In this document: positions 22,545 to 32,759 of the stretch, piece after piece | Position numbering within the stretch: position 1 is the first letter of the stretch | Layout: every line of letters begins with the position of its first letter | Origin: Dendrobium chrysotoxum | Lineage: Eukaryota > Streptophyta > Magnoliopsida > Asparagales > Orchidaceae | DNA length: 64,000 nucleotides | Assembly: GCA_019925795.1 (NCBI GenBank) | Contig: CM034314.1 | Span: forward strand, 31,241,774-31,305,773 | Direction of reading: 5' to 3' | Position numbers and translations under genes: made by a program | The notes under the pieces: model-generated | What the model was told of the DNA's origin: nothing | What the model saw: the letters and a program-made list of their open reading frames with translations, nothing else | The model's database searches: none

Positions 22545-22557
22545 AAAAAGGGGGAGA
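22357..22557 (+). other. Polypurine tract (22,545-22,557) and second tract (22,357-22,375)
   Basis: The tract next to the 3' LTR is aaaaagggggaga, the plus-strand primer. About 170 bases upstream, gtgatgtcaaaagggggag is a second purine run embedded in similar sequence ('tgatgtcaaaag' compared with 'catcatcaaaaag'). Both are kept in all four copia 3' ends of the window. Confidence 0.75.
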
Positions 22558-22558
22558 T

Positions 22559-24221
22559 TATTGCAAATCTGGTTTTGATGATGACAAACATGTTCCTACT
22601 ATGTCTTACTTGGCTAACCCGTTTCAGGCACAAAAGAGCACGAATAACTCAAGCCAACTCAAGATCGGGTCTAAGTTTGTCCAATGTAATATTTTTCTTT
22701 TTCTTGAGTCAATTGTAATGTAACTGATCCCCTAGCTAAGTAACCTTGCACACACAAACACTCAGGGGGAGAGCTTGAGTGAGTTAGAGTTTCTGTTTAT
22801 TTTTTGTTCAGATCGTCCTGGACGATGGTCACATCATCCTGGACGATCCGGTAAAAACAAAAACCCTAATTAGGGAGACCAACTTAAGTGTGTCTGACTA
22901 AGCAGATGGTCGTCGATGATTTTTGGATCGTACGGGACAATATGCTCAAATCAAAAATTGTCAGCCGCCAGATCAAGTTAGGCAAGTTTTTATTTTAAGA
23001 TATTTGGTCTGATCGTCTCGGACGATACGTGTATCATCCTGGACAATCAACTATAATCAGGCCTAAATTAATCTGGTAATTAAGGAAAGTAATTAATACC
23101 TGATTGATACGATCATATCGTCCTGGACGATCGCAGGATCGTCCTGGACGATCATGATCGTCTAGAGCATTTCAGCTGTACGTCCCGAACTGTATTCAGG
23201 ACGATTTGGGCACTTTTTAAACTAATTGTATAGGACGATATCTGTATCATCTAGGACGATCAAGTCATTTTTATGTCGTCCAGCACAAGTTTCTCTGGAC
23301 GACCCAAACTATCCTCTAGACGAAATTCCTCAATTTACACTAATCATCCCGGACGATCGTAGGATCATACGGGATGATATGAACAACTTTTTGAACTGAT
23401 CGTCGGGAAGAGCCAAATCATCCAGGCTGAATCAGCTAATTTTGAACTGATCATACAGTACGATATATTGATCGTCCTAGATGATCTTGGCCGACCAGTT
23501 GAGATTTAGGGCTATTTTTGAGCCCTCATATAAAAGATCTTTTTCTTTATTTAGATAACATCTTTTGCCACTTTTCTTCTTAGAGAAACCATAGAGAGAG
23601 AGAGAGAGAGTTGGGAGAGAGAGAGAGGATCTTGTGAGGGGGAGTTAGTGAGGGATTCACTAAGGTTGCTCCAAGCAAGGATCAGAGTCGTCTTCTCCAC
23701 TCGTCGTCTTCTATATAGTTGGTGTTTGTTGTGGGTGGATCATTCGCAAGAAGATCCAGGGTTCTCTGCCCGCTTCAGGTGGTAGCAAAAGGAGTCCGGG
23801 GTTCTCTGCCCGCTTCAGGTGGAAGCAAAAGGAGTTCGAAGGTTCTCTTCCTCACCTGGTGGTGGGAAGGAGGTTTTGTACAGGCTTCTCCGCCTTGCTG
23901 TGGGAGCAAAAGGAGAGTCACTTTTTGTTTAGTGCAATACCCGGAAGGGAGGCTCTGGGGAGTGGACGTAGGTCAAGTTGACCGAACCACTATAAAATCT
24001 AGTTTGCTTTTCTGATTCTATTTTACACTTTAATTTCTGATATTAACTGCTTGGGTGAATATCTGTGATTGATCTTTTCATTCTTGTTTACTTGTTTCCG
24101 CTGCTAAGTATCGAAAAGATTTTTCTGTTGCTCGTGAAATTTTTAAATAACCAATTCACCCCTCCTCTTAATTAGCCTCGGGACTAGTTCACTAGGGCTT
24201 AACATCCCTATCAAACTTTCA
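22559..24221 (+). mobile_element. 3' LTR of nested copia element
   Basis: 1,663 bp, from TATTGCAAATC to CTTTCA. It has the same layout as the 5' LTR: palindrome array 22,812-23,495, TATA box 23,529-23,536, GA tract about 23,590-23,628, minisatellite about 23,757-23,870. Its second base is A where the 5' LTR has G. Difference from the 5' LTR is roughly 8% over the part I counted. Confidence 0.93.
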
Positions 24222-24226
24222 ACATG

Positions 24227-24400
24227 GATCATCCAGGACGACGAGGTGTATCGTCCAGGATGAACACCAATAATTGGTGTATCTCATCTGTTTGATCATG
24301 GTGGGGGTGATTTGAATGGATCATCCAGGATGATGTATGGATCGTCCGGGATAAAGAGTATCATCCAGGATGATGTGGTGATCATCCAGGATGATGTAAA
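24227..24400. repeat. Internal palindrome array, right part
   Basis: Continuation of the host element's internal array after the nested insertion: 'gatcatccaggacgacg', 'tatcgtccaggatgaac', 'ggatcatccaggatgatg' and others. On the minus strand it lies upstream of the envelope-position ORF. Confidence 0.8.
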
Positions 24401-25694
24401 GAAAAAATAAAAAAAAGAAGGATGGAGAGGAAAGATATAGGATCCCGAAAACACGCAAAATAAAAATAAAATAAAATCAGATGAAACAAAATAGAAACGA
24501 GAAAACACAAGTAAAAAAATTGACTTTTTTTATCAGCTCCAGTAAAATAGTATTTTTCTTGATTATCAATTCAAAAGCCAATAAGAGGAAAATTGACAAC
24601 GCTGAAGTCTAAAAAGTTTGGACAATCAACTTTTGTAACGCCTACCTCGGACACCTTATAGGTTCAAATTCCTTTCAAATAAAAGTCTAAATCAGAAGAA
24701 AAGAATTAGATTTCAAAAGAGATCCTTTTAAGCCTCGTTCTAGAAAAATATCTGATAAAATAGTACTATGAAGTAAAGAATCAGAAATTATGATTTTCAA
24801 TCTCAAGCTTTAAAAATATTAAGTGGTGCATGAATTTTTCTAAGACATTTAATGATCTGAAAGGGAAGAGAGCTTGGTTCTTTATGGGCTCATTTTATGC
24901 CTCTTTTTCAATTTGTTAGGCGCATTGCGTATCTTTTGATTTTTGATTCACTTTGTGTATTTTTCAATTTCGCGGCATTTCATACCTTTTCAATTTTGGG
25001 CTCATTTTGTGCCTCTTTTTCAATTTGTTTGGTGCACTGTGCATCTTTTATAAGCTTGTTTCCCTTCATAATTATTAAAGAATCTCAGCTGTGAAATTAC
25101 CTTTCAGACATAAGAGAAGACAAAACACACTCTTTATAAGGAAGAGTAATTCATAAAATAAAAACCATACATCATATGATAAGTGCAATCACTTGATTAA
25201 GAAAAAATAACAATGATTCAAAGCTTTGAAAACACTATTCATATGAGGAAGATTACTGTAGGAAGATAAAATAGAGCTTTATTTCAAAAACCAACTTTTT
25301 TATTTTGAAAAAAAAATTTATCCAAAAGAAACCATACACCATTAAAGGAGTTAGAGGAAGAGAAACAATCTTCAATATTTTTTCCCTTTAGCAGATCCAG
25401 AGGAGTCAATCTCTGCTTACAGGTGTTTAAACAAAAATAAGGCAAAACTTGTAGTCAGAAATCCAGTTATCAGTAGTAGTGAGCGGTGATCTGATTTTTT
25501 TTTTAACTAGTAAATCAAGAATAAGTAAGAAATCACATCAATATAAATACTCAAATCAAGAAAATCAGCAAAAAATATAAACATTAAAATGAAAATCAGT
25601 AGAAAATAAAAATTAACAGGAAATAGATAATCAAATAAAAACTAGCAGAAATAAAATGAAAAATAAAAAACTCAAAAATCATAAGTCGTCAGAA
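24401..25694 (-). other. Noncoding 3' region of host copia element
   Basis: Matches 21,010-22,350 of the nested element in reverse, including the twin direct repeat (24,885-25,045). No protein-coding signal. Confidence 0.7.
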
Positions 25695-27205
25695 TCATGC
25701 ATTTATGTCAATCAGACCCAATCTGATTCTCAAAATGCTGAATGAGTTAAAGGCCAGCGGTTTTGTAAAGATGTCAGCAAGTTGATTTTCAGTTGCTACA
25801 TGATGTAGCTCAATGTCCTCTTTTGTATCATGGTCCCTAATGAAGTGATGTGTTTGGTTCTAGAATGTAGGATTTGATTCCTAGAAATACAGATGGCACT
25901 GGTGTTATCACATAGAACTGAAATTGTGCCAACAGGTAATCCTAAATACAAAACTTGTTTCTTCAACCAAAGGACTTGGGCCACACAACTTCCTAAGGCA
26001 ATGTACTCAGCTTCAGAAGTGGAAAGTGCAACTGAGTTCTGTTTTCTACTAGACCAGGAGACTAAAGACTATCCTATGAATTGGCAAGTTCTAGAAGTGC
26101 TCTTTCTATCCATCCTACTCCCTACAAAATTAGAATCTGAATGTGCAAAAATCTCAAAAGAGGTGTTATACCTAGGGTAACAGATTCCTAGGTTTAGGGT
26201 CCCTAACAGATATTTAAGAATTCTCTTAACAATAGTCAGGTGGGACTCTTTAGGATCAGCTTGAAATCTAGCACATAGACAAACACTAAACATAATATCA
26301 GGTCGGCTAGTAGTCAGGTAAAGCAGTGATCCAATTATTCCCCTAAAGTTCTTCTGATCAACAGATTTTCCATTTGAATCTTTATCTGACTGAACAGTGG
26401 AACTCATGGGAGTGTTGATTGGCTTGACTTTGTCCATTTCATATTTCTTCTGAATGTCCTTAGTGTATTTTGATTGATTTAGAAAAGTTCCATTTTCCAT
26501 TTGCTTTATGCTAAACCCCAAAAAATAGGATAATTCTCCCATCATACTAATCTCGAACGCCTTACTCATTATCTTAGAAAAATCTTCACTTAGAATTTTA
26601 TCAGAAGATCCAAAAAAATATATCATCAACATAGATTTGGACAATGAGTAGATCATCTCCTACTTTCCTAAGGAAAAGGGTGGTGTCTACGCTCCCCTTA
26701 ACAAACTCTCTTTCTAGTAGGAATGTGCTAAGCCTCTCATAGCAAGCTCTGCATGCTTGTTTCAATCCATATAAAGCCTTTTTTAATTTGTAAACATGAT
26801 TTGGATATTGGGAACTCTCAAAACCTGGGGGTTGCTCTACAAAGATATCCTCTTTTATTACCCTATTTAAAAAGGTACTCTTGATATCCATTTGAAACGG
26901 CTTAAATCCCTTATAATAGGCAAAGGCTAGTAGCACCTTAATGGCTTCCAATCTAGCTACAGGGGAAAAGGTCTCCTCAAAATCAATCCCTTCAATTTGA
27001 TTGTACCCCTTATCCACCAATAATTCCTTATTCTTAACCACCACACCAAAATCATTCATCTTATTCTTAAAGACCCACTTGGTTCCCACTATACTTTGAT
27101 TCTTTGGTCTTTCTACTAACTCCCAGACATTGTTTCTTACATATTGATTCAATTCCTCCTATATAGCTAAGATCCAAAACTCATCAGAAAGGGCTTGATT
27201 GATGT
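25695..27205 (-). pseudogene. copia reverse transcriptase and RNase H (host element)
   Basis: Minus strand. RT: 'GTKWVFKNKMNDFGV', 'MDIKSTFLNRVIKED' (catalytic Asp), 'YVDDIFF', with a frameshift just after YVDD near 26,610. RNase H: 'HSDSNFVGSR', then 'LCDNTSAICISRNQI' and 'TLSYIM' remnants, with frameshifts. The ending TGA is at 25,697-25,695, matching the 3' end of the nested element's gene. It is very similar to that element's RT, so they are close relatives. Inactive. Confidence 0.88.
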
Positions 27206-28405
27206 TGGTGGGTTAATTCATTGAGATAAAGGCAGAATGGTTTACTTCCTTCCTAAGTCCATGCCTAGTTCTAACACCTTCAAAAGGGTCTCCAAAGATC
27301 AGTTCTTTAGGATGACTCGAAGCATATCTCCAATCTCTAAGCCAAGTATTTTCAGGTTCTACCATTTCCTCTGGATTTATATTTTCAACTCCTTGGGTAA
27401 TCTCTCATACATCTTCTTCTTCCTCAACTCTTGTCTCCTTAGGATCAGATTGATCAAACACCACATGAGTTATCTCTTCCACCACCAAAGTCCTCTTATT
27501 AAATACCCTAAAGGATTTCCCAACACTAGAATAGCCTAAGAACATTCCTTCATCAGATTTGGGGTCAAATTTTCCTAAGGATGATTTCCCATTGTTCAGA
27601 ATAAAAATCTTACAACCAAAGACATGGAGGTGGGACAGGTTTGGAGTTCTATCCTTAATGATATCATAAAGTGTCTTATTCAGATTTGATCTAACATTCA
27701 TCCTATTCATCATATAACAGGCAGTGTTCACCACTTCAGCCCAAAAGTATTTTAGAAGTGAATACTCAGCAAGCATAGCTCTAGCGACTTCCACTAAGGT
27801 CCTGTTGTTCCTTTCAGCTACCCCGTTCTGTTGAGGGGTCCTAGGAGCAAAAAAATTGTGGCTAATCCCTTGCTCCACACAGAATATTCCAAATCTCATA
27901 TTTTCAAACTCTCCACCATGATCACTATGAATAGTCAAGATCTCACAACCTAACATCCTCTGAATCTAAATGGAGAAAGATTTAAATTCATCAAATGACT
28001 TAGATTTATATGCTAAAAATCTAATCCAAGTGAACCTCGAGTAATCATCAACAATCACAAATCCATAGACTCTCCCCCCTAAGCTGGTAGTGCTAATGGG
28101 TCCAAACAAATCCATGTGAAGGACTTATAAAGGTTTAGAGGTGTTGATATCCTTAATTGAGTGGAAAGAGGAGTGGACTTGCTTTCCTAATTGACAGGTA
28201 TCACACAGGTGGTCCTCAGTGAACTTAAGCTTCGGGACACCTATAACTAAGTCCTTTTAGGTGACTCTCCTAAGGGTTTTCATACTGGCATGACATAATC
28301 TCCTGTACCCAACCAAGACTCATCAGCAGCAGTTTTTAAGCAAATTGAAATATCAGTTTTAAAGCAGCTTACATCCAACATGTAGATATTATTGATTCTT
28401 TATCC
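27206..28405 (-). pseudogene. copia integrase (host element)
   Basis: Minus strand, open at 27,956-27,405. Catalytic residues are still visible: 'MDLFGPISTTSLGGR' upstream near 28,105, 'HSDHGGEFEN', and 'NGVAERNNRTLVE'. Then 'LGKFDPKSDEGMFLGYSSVG' and an acidic linker ('EEEEDV') toward RT. Stops at 28,120 and 27,966 break the reading. The N-terminal zinc region ('RRLCHASMKTLR'-like) is at about 28,290. Same order and spacing as in the nested element. Confidence 0.88.
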
Positions 28406-28729
28406 CTACAAAACAATTTTATCATTTAAGCTTATAATGCAGCAAGTGGGCAAGAACTTGATGTTGTATCCTTCATCACAAAGTTGACTAATGCTTAATA
28501 AGTTATGTTTCAATCCATCTACAAGCAAAACATTGCCAATAATGAAATTTTTTGAATCACCAATTATACCTGCTCCTACCACCCTCCTAGTGGTGTTATC
28601 TCCAAGTGAAATCTTGCCTCCAGCCCTGGCCTCTAGCGAAATGAATTGATTTGCATCTCTAGTCATATGTCTTGAGCATCCGCTGTCCAGGTACCACATG
28701 CTCTCATGAGATCTTGTGTGAGAGCACAC
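28406..28729 (-). pseudogene. copia protease (host element)
   Basis: Minus strand, starting directly at the predicted 3' splice site: 'VCSHTRSHESMWYLDSGCSR' with the DSG catalytic triad, then 'LGDNTTRRVVGAGI' and 'NLLSISQLCDEGY'. A TAG stop immediately upstream in this frame means the reading frame only connects to gag if 29,451-28,730 is removed. The ORF ends at 28,406, within the spacer to integrase. Confidence 0.87.
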
Positions 28730-29451
28730 CTACAAAATCATCAAACGTTAGATTTAGGAACTCAAATAGGTTTGGGTTCCTTCTTATGAAAAGAAGAATG
28801 CAATGCATGTGTGTTGTACTTTGGAACATGCAATTTGGGTCTCCACACCTAATATATACTATGGTGAATAGTACAGGTGTGAGAGATATGTCCAAGCATG
28901 CCACAAGAAAAGCATCTAACACTAGAAAAAAGGTTAACTAATCTACGTGGGTGATTGTGCCTCTTCTTAGGTTTGAATGAAACATACTTTGATGATTTTG
29001 AGTTAGATTCTTTAAAAGATGGAGGTGCATAAAATTATGTAAAAGTAGGAGGTGTTTCATTTTTCTCAAAAGCAGTAATTTTTACTCTTAAAAATTCATT
29101 CTCTTTTTCAAGACTTATAATTTTAAATTTCAATGCACACTCACAACTCTCTAAGTCACATGCCATGGTGTCTCATTCTGTAAAAGCTCTTTCTAAATTA
29201 ACATGCGAGGTTTTTAATGAATCATGCTCAATAATCAAATCAGAATGCTTTTTATTCAATTCATCAAATTCATTAAGTAGTGACATGTGATTGCAATCAA
29301 GAGTAGAATGATCTTTAATCAAAATTTTATGCTCTTTTTATAAATTCAGAAATTCTAATTTCGGACTAGCATGAGTTTTCTTAAATTTCCTATACGATGA
29401 ATGAATTTTCTCAAAAATATCTAACAATTGATCATAAGTTAACTCACATAC
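28730..29451 (-). other. Predicted 722-nt gag intron (host element)
   Basis: Minus strand: donor GAG|GTATGTGAG, branch-like ctaac 18 bases before the acceptor, ttttgtag|gtgtgc. Same length as in the nested element. From an upstream methionine (30,258) to the donor is 807 nt, exactly 269 codons, and removal puts the next base (28,729) in the protease frame. Retained, it reads 236 codons to the same TGATGA, with a few point stops but no net indel, and includes CFSCGMLGHISHTC. Confidence 0.7.
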
Positions 29452-30345
29452 CTCTTCTTGATCAGACTGACCGGGATGATCATCAGCCATCAGACACAAG
29501 TTCGTAGTCTCCTCTTCAGCTTCAGTCTCAGATGAGTCAAATGCTGAATTTACCCAGAACTTATTTTGTATCCGCTTCTTATCCTTCCTGAACTAGGGTT
29601 TCTCCTGACCCTTCTCCTTATTTGGGTGAGCTTTAAATGTAGGATAATCAGCCTTTATATGTCCAGGCTTCCTACATTCAAAATAAACAGTATCAGATGA
29701 ACCTTTATAATTTTTGCTACTCTTACCTTTGTTCCATTTCTAAAAGTTCTTCTGTTTCTTCCTTAGAAAGCTTTTGAATTGCCTAGTGATTAAGGAAACA
29801 TCATCGCTATCAGAATCGAAAGAGTCAGTGCTAGTATTGTTGGCCTTCAGTGCCACAATTTTCTCCCTCTTGTTCTCACCTGCATTAATTTGTCATTGGT
29901 TCACTCCTTGCTCGTAAGCAATGAGTGACCCAAGTAAGTTATCAATAAAATAAGTGTTCAAATCTTTGGAATCAGTAATTACAGATATCTTGGCATCAAA
30001 TGAGGAAGGCAAATATCTCAGAATTTTATTCACTTTTTCATAGTTTGTAAGTTCTCTTCCTAAATCATGTAAGGAAGTAACAATTTGAGTGAACCTAGTA
30101 TACATTTCAAAAAATGATTCACTAGGTTTCATGCGAAAGAGTTCATAGTCATGAAGTAAGATGTTCAATCTAAATTGTTTAACCTCAAATGTACCATCAT
30201 AAGTAATGCATAATCTATCACATATTTCTTTACCAGTAGTGCAAGTGGAAATATACATATAATCTTCAGATTTTAAAGCACAAAAAAATAATTTAAATAG
30301 TTTACATTCAATTGTGCTAAATCACGATCGTAAAATGTCTAATCA
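28741..30345 (-). pseudogene. copia gag (host element), 5'-truncated
   Basis: Minus strand. Core: 'CDRLCITYDGTFEVKQ', 'RLNILLHDYELFRM', 'MYTRFTQIVTSLHDLGREL', 'LIAYEQGVNQ'. The first knuckle is 'YFECRKPGHIKADY', with Tyr for the first and last Cys. An acidic end 'MADDHPGQSDQEE' sits at the donor, followed by the intron-encoded coiled coil and canonical knuckle. Several point stops (such as after VNQ at 29,893). Homology to the start of gag fades at about 30,345; the start codon and 5' LTR are absent. Confidence 0.85.
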
Positions 30346-30405
30346 GATGTATAATCTTAATTTTTTTAATCACCCTTATATATATATCATCAGGTCCTGT
30401 TAAAA

Positions 30406-30480
30406 GTTTGAAACACCCAGCATTTAGTGAAATTTCACAGGCTCCATACTCGATTTCACTAAATGCCGGGTGGTTCAAAC
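30406..30480. repeat. 28-bp arm hairpin at edge of organelle-like island
   Basis: Left arm 30,406-30,433 and right arm 30,453-30,480 are inverted copies matching at 26 of 28 positions, with a 19-base loop. Inside it, 'ggctccatac' pairs a second time with 'gtatggagcc' near 30,500, so nested foldbacks are possible. Confidence 0.85.
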
Positions 30481-31687
30481 TTCTTTGTTTCACCTGGTAT
30501 GGAGCCGTCGTTAGTGCCTTGCTCCGCACCATAGCTTTAGTATTAGTATGACCAGGAGAAGGAAGAAGATAAGGTTGACTACCTCACTTAAGGTTAGGAG
30601 CCCAGGAGACAGTCTTCATTTAGTATCCTAATTCAGAACTTTCCCTTTTTTTAGGGATCTTCTCTTCCATGTGCTTTGGAATTGGATCTGAGAACAGAGT
30701 TTGAGTGGGGCCCTTTGATGCATATTGTCAAAAAGGCAGTCTTGTCAGTCAAGTCAGGAAAGCCAGGCGCGAAGCGTTGTTGTGTTTCTTAGAGTGGGAC
30801 GAGAGTGATTTGACCTTGCTATGAAAGTGAAAGGTAAGAGAAAGGCGGGTGGTGCCTTACGGTCGACTTCTTCTTTCGTTGAGTGTCCAGGGGGACAGAG
30901 TGATATCGGTTTACTAAACAAGGGCTGGGAGGAAGTCTTGTTTTGATTCACATACGGTCGAGCGAGCCTTTCATTGACATGATTCTTATAGACTCATATG
31001 ATCCTGTGACTGGACTGGGCCTAGGCAGTGAAGGGTCTCATCAAGACTAAAGGAAATTCTGTAAGCCAGTACAGTGCCAGCTTTGTTTAATCAAAGATAA
31101 TAGCAGATTTCGAAAAAGCAGCAGGAACTGGTTCTTGGGCGATGAAGTAGCAGGAGAAGGATGAAAGGCATAGTTGAAAAAGGCGATTGATGCTAGCTGA
31201 TTGACTCTGAAAAGAAGAGTTCTGTGACTTCTGGGCTTAGCTCTTTCTTTCTTTTCGAGTGCAGATGAAGAAACCGTTTCTCTTTATGTTGCTATTTCGG
31301 GGAATGAAGTTGAATTTGCTTTGGTAGTCTCGTACGTATTCTAAATCAAAATATTCCTGAATTCTTTTGATTGCGTTCTGGGCTCTCGGCTCTCTCTTTC
31401 CCTTTATCCCGTACCTGGGTGAATAGGAATGTCTTTCTCCCGGCTTATTATAATTTCTGGGTGGGAAGAAAGTCATTGATTTTTAGCTCTTTTCACGAAT
31501 TCACTCTTGCGCCGCATGAAGAGCATCTCTCTCTATCTATTCAAAGATCCGAGACAGCTAGTTCAGTTGGTGACATTGGTTCCCTGTCCCTACTCTCCTA
31601 TCTCTCTCACCCTGGTTGGGCTCTGGCTTAGTGTGATTCCACTTGTGAATCGAGTAAGGAGCCTATGAAATTTCACTAAATGCCAGG
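30417..31687. other. GC-richer island, organelle-like, with 29-bp inverted ends
   Basis: Base composition and style change sharply here (GC near half, 'tctctctttccctttatccc', 'gccaggcgcgaagcg'). It resembles plant mitochondrial intergenic DNA; the source cannot be proven without a search. Ends 30,417-30,445 and 31,658-31,687 are inverted repeats differing at about two positions ('ggagcctatgaaatttcac'). A 79-codon minus-strand open frame (31,476-31,237) is basic and unrecognised. The island separates truncated copia gag from a LINE. Confidence 0.45.
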
Positions 31688-31949
31688 TCCCAAGTCCTGG
31701 ATGAGAAAAGTGGAGGGTTGCATTAGGTAGTCGACAGCCAGCATAAAACTTGTCAAATAATAATGACATGAATCCTTTAAAAAATTATGTTAATGTTAGG
31801 GGGTCCCCTGGAAGCGACGCGTTGTATGGCCTGAATACAGTGACAAGTGTGAAAGGGCTACTGCACCGCCGCCCGGGTGCAGTGTTAAATAGGCAAGGGT
31901 TCCCACATCAAGAACGGATGTGGGGAAAGAAGCTAGTCCATGAAACTAA

Positions 31950-32690
31950 AATTAGGATAGGAAATTGGAATATAGGTTCTCTTACAGAAAAATTAATGGA
32001 ATTAATAGATATTATGTCATAGGAAGATAAATATTCTGTGCATTGAGGAAACTAAATGGGTTGGAGAGAAGGCTAAAGAGATTGATAGTTTAGGATTTAA
32101 ACTTTGGTATTCGGGTAGGAGTCGTACTAGAAATGGTATAGGTGTGATTTTAGATAAGAGTTCGAAGGATAATGTTATAAATATTAATAGAATTGGAGAT
32201 AGAATTATAGCTTTAAAGATTGTTGTTGATGCTAAGATTGTTAACTTTATAAGTGCTTATGCTCCTCAAGTGGGTGTGGATATGGATTTAAAATTAAAAT
32301 TTTGGAATGACTTAGAAGAATTAATATAAAAGATACCTCTTAAGTAAAGAGTTTTTATTGGAGGAGTTTTAAATTGACATATTGGTAGAGAGGTAGATGA
32401 TTTTAAAAGCATTCATGGTGGCCATGGGTTTGGAACGACAAATGAAGGTGGTAAGTCTATATTAGATTTTTGTTTAGCTTATGATTTTTTAATTGCTAAT
32501 ACCTTATTTAAGAAAAGGAATTAGCATCTCATTACTTATAAAAATGGATATAGCACAACTCAGATTGATTATTTTCTTATAAGAAAAGTAGATCGTTTAG
32601 ATTGCAAAGATTGTAAAGTTATTCCGAGTGAAAATTTATGTACCCAACATCGTTTATTAGTTTTAGACTTGAAGATAATGGGGCATAAAA
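31950..32690 (+). pseudogene. RTE LINE apurinic-like endonuclease
   Basis: Motifs in order, across frames: 'IRIGNWNIGSLTEKLMEL' (Asn of the EEP fold), 'EETKW' (catalytic Glu), 'SAYAPQVG', a decayed 'GDLNxHIG' seen as 'GGVLN', 'QIDYFL' (Asp) and 'TQHRLLVLDLK' (catalytic His). This layout is the EEP endonuclease of RTE elements, which nicks target DNA. At least four frame breaks or stops (for example TAG after IMS at 32,020). Confidence 0.8.
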
Positions 32691-32759
32691 TAAAAAAAAA
32701 TTAAAATGATATTCTAGGATTAGATGGGGGTATTTAAAGAATATTAATAAAAATATTTT

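Larger units (their letters stand above)
14425..24221 (+). mobile_element. Complete nested SIRE-like copia element (9.8 kb)
   Basis: Flanked by a perfect 5-bp duplication, acatg (14,420-14,424 and 24,222-24,226). Structure: 5' LTR, Met primer site, gag, protease, integrase, RT-RNaseH, noncoding 3' region, polypurine tract, 3' LTR. All domains are present in the Ty1/copia order, but each has stops or frameshifts, so it is structurally complete and coding-dead. By eye the first 290 or so aligned LTR bases differ at about 24 places, mostly transitions, so it is not a recent insertion. Unlike its host element it lacks the envelope-position ORF and the internal palindrome array. Confidence 0.93.
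11270..30345 (-). mobile_element. Envelope-type copia element, 5'-truncated and split by a nested insertion
   Basis: Minus-strand SIRE-like element. Reading right to left: gag (30,345-28,741), protease, integrase, RT-RNaseH (to 25,695), a noncoding region, an internal palindrome array, an envelope-position ORF (14,102-13,098), two polypurine tracts and the 3' LTR (12,743-11,270). A complete plus-strand element occupies 14,425-24,221, inserted inside the internal array. The 5' LTR and the first part of gag are missing at about 30,345, where unrelated AT-rich and then organelle-like DNA begins. Splitting and truncation make it nonautonomous and dead. Confidence 0.85.

Noticed and set aside
31237..31476. 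79-codon basic open frame in the organelle-like island
   Set aside because: It looked at first like a ribosomal protein fragment, but I could not match it to any family with confidence.
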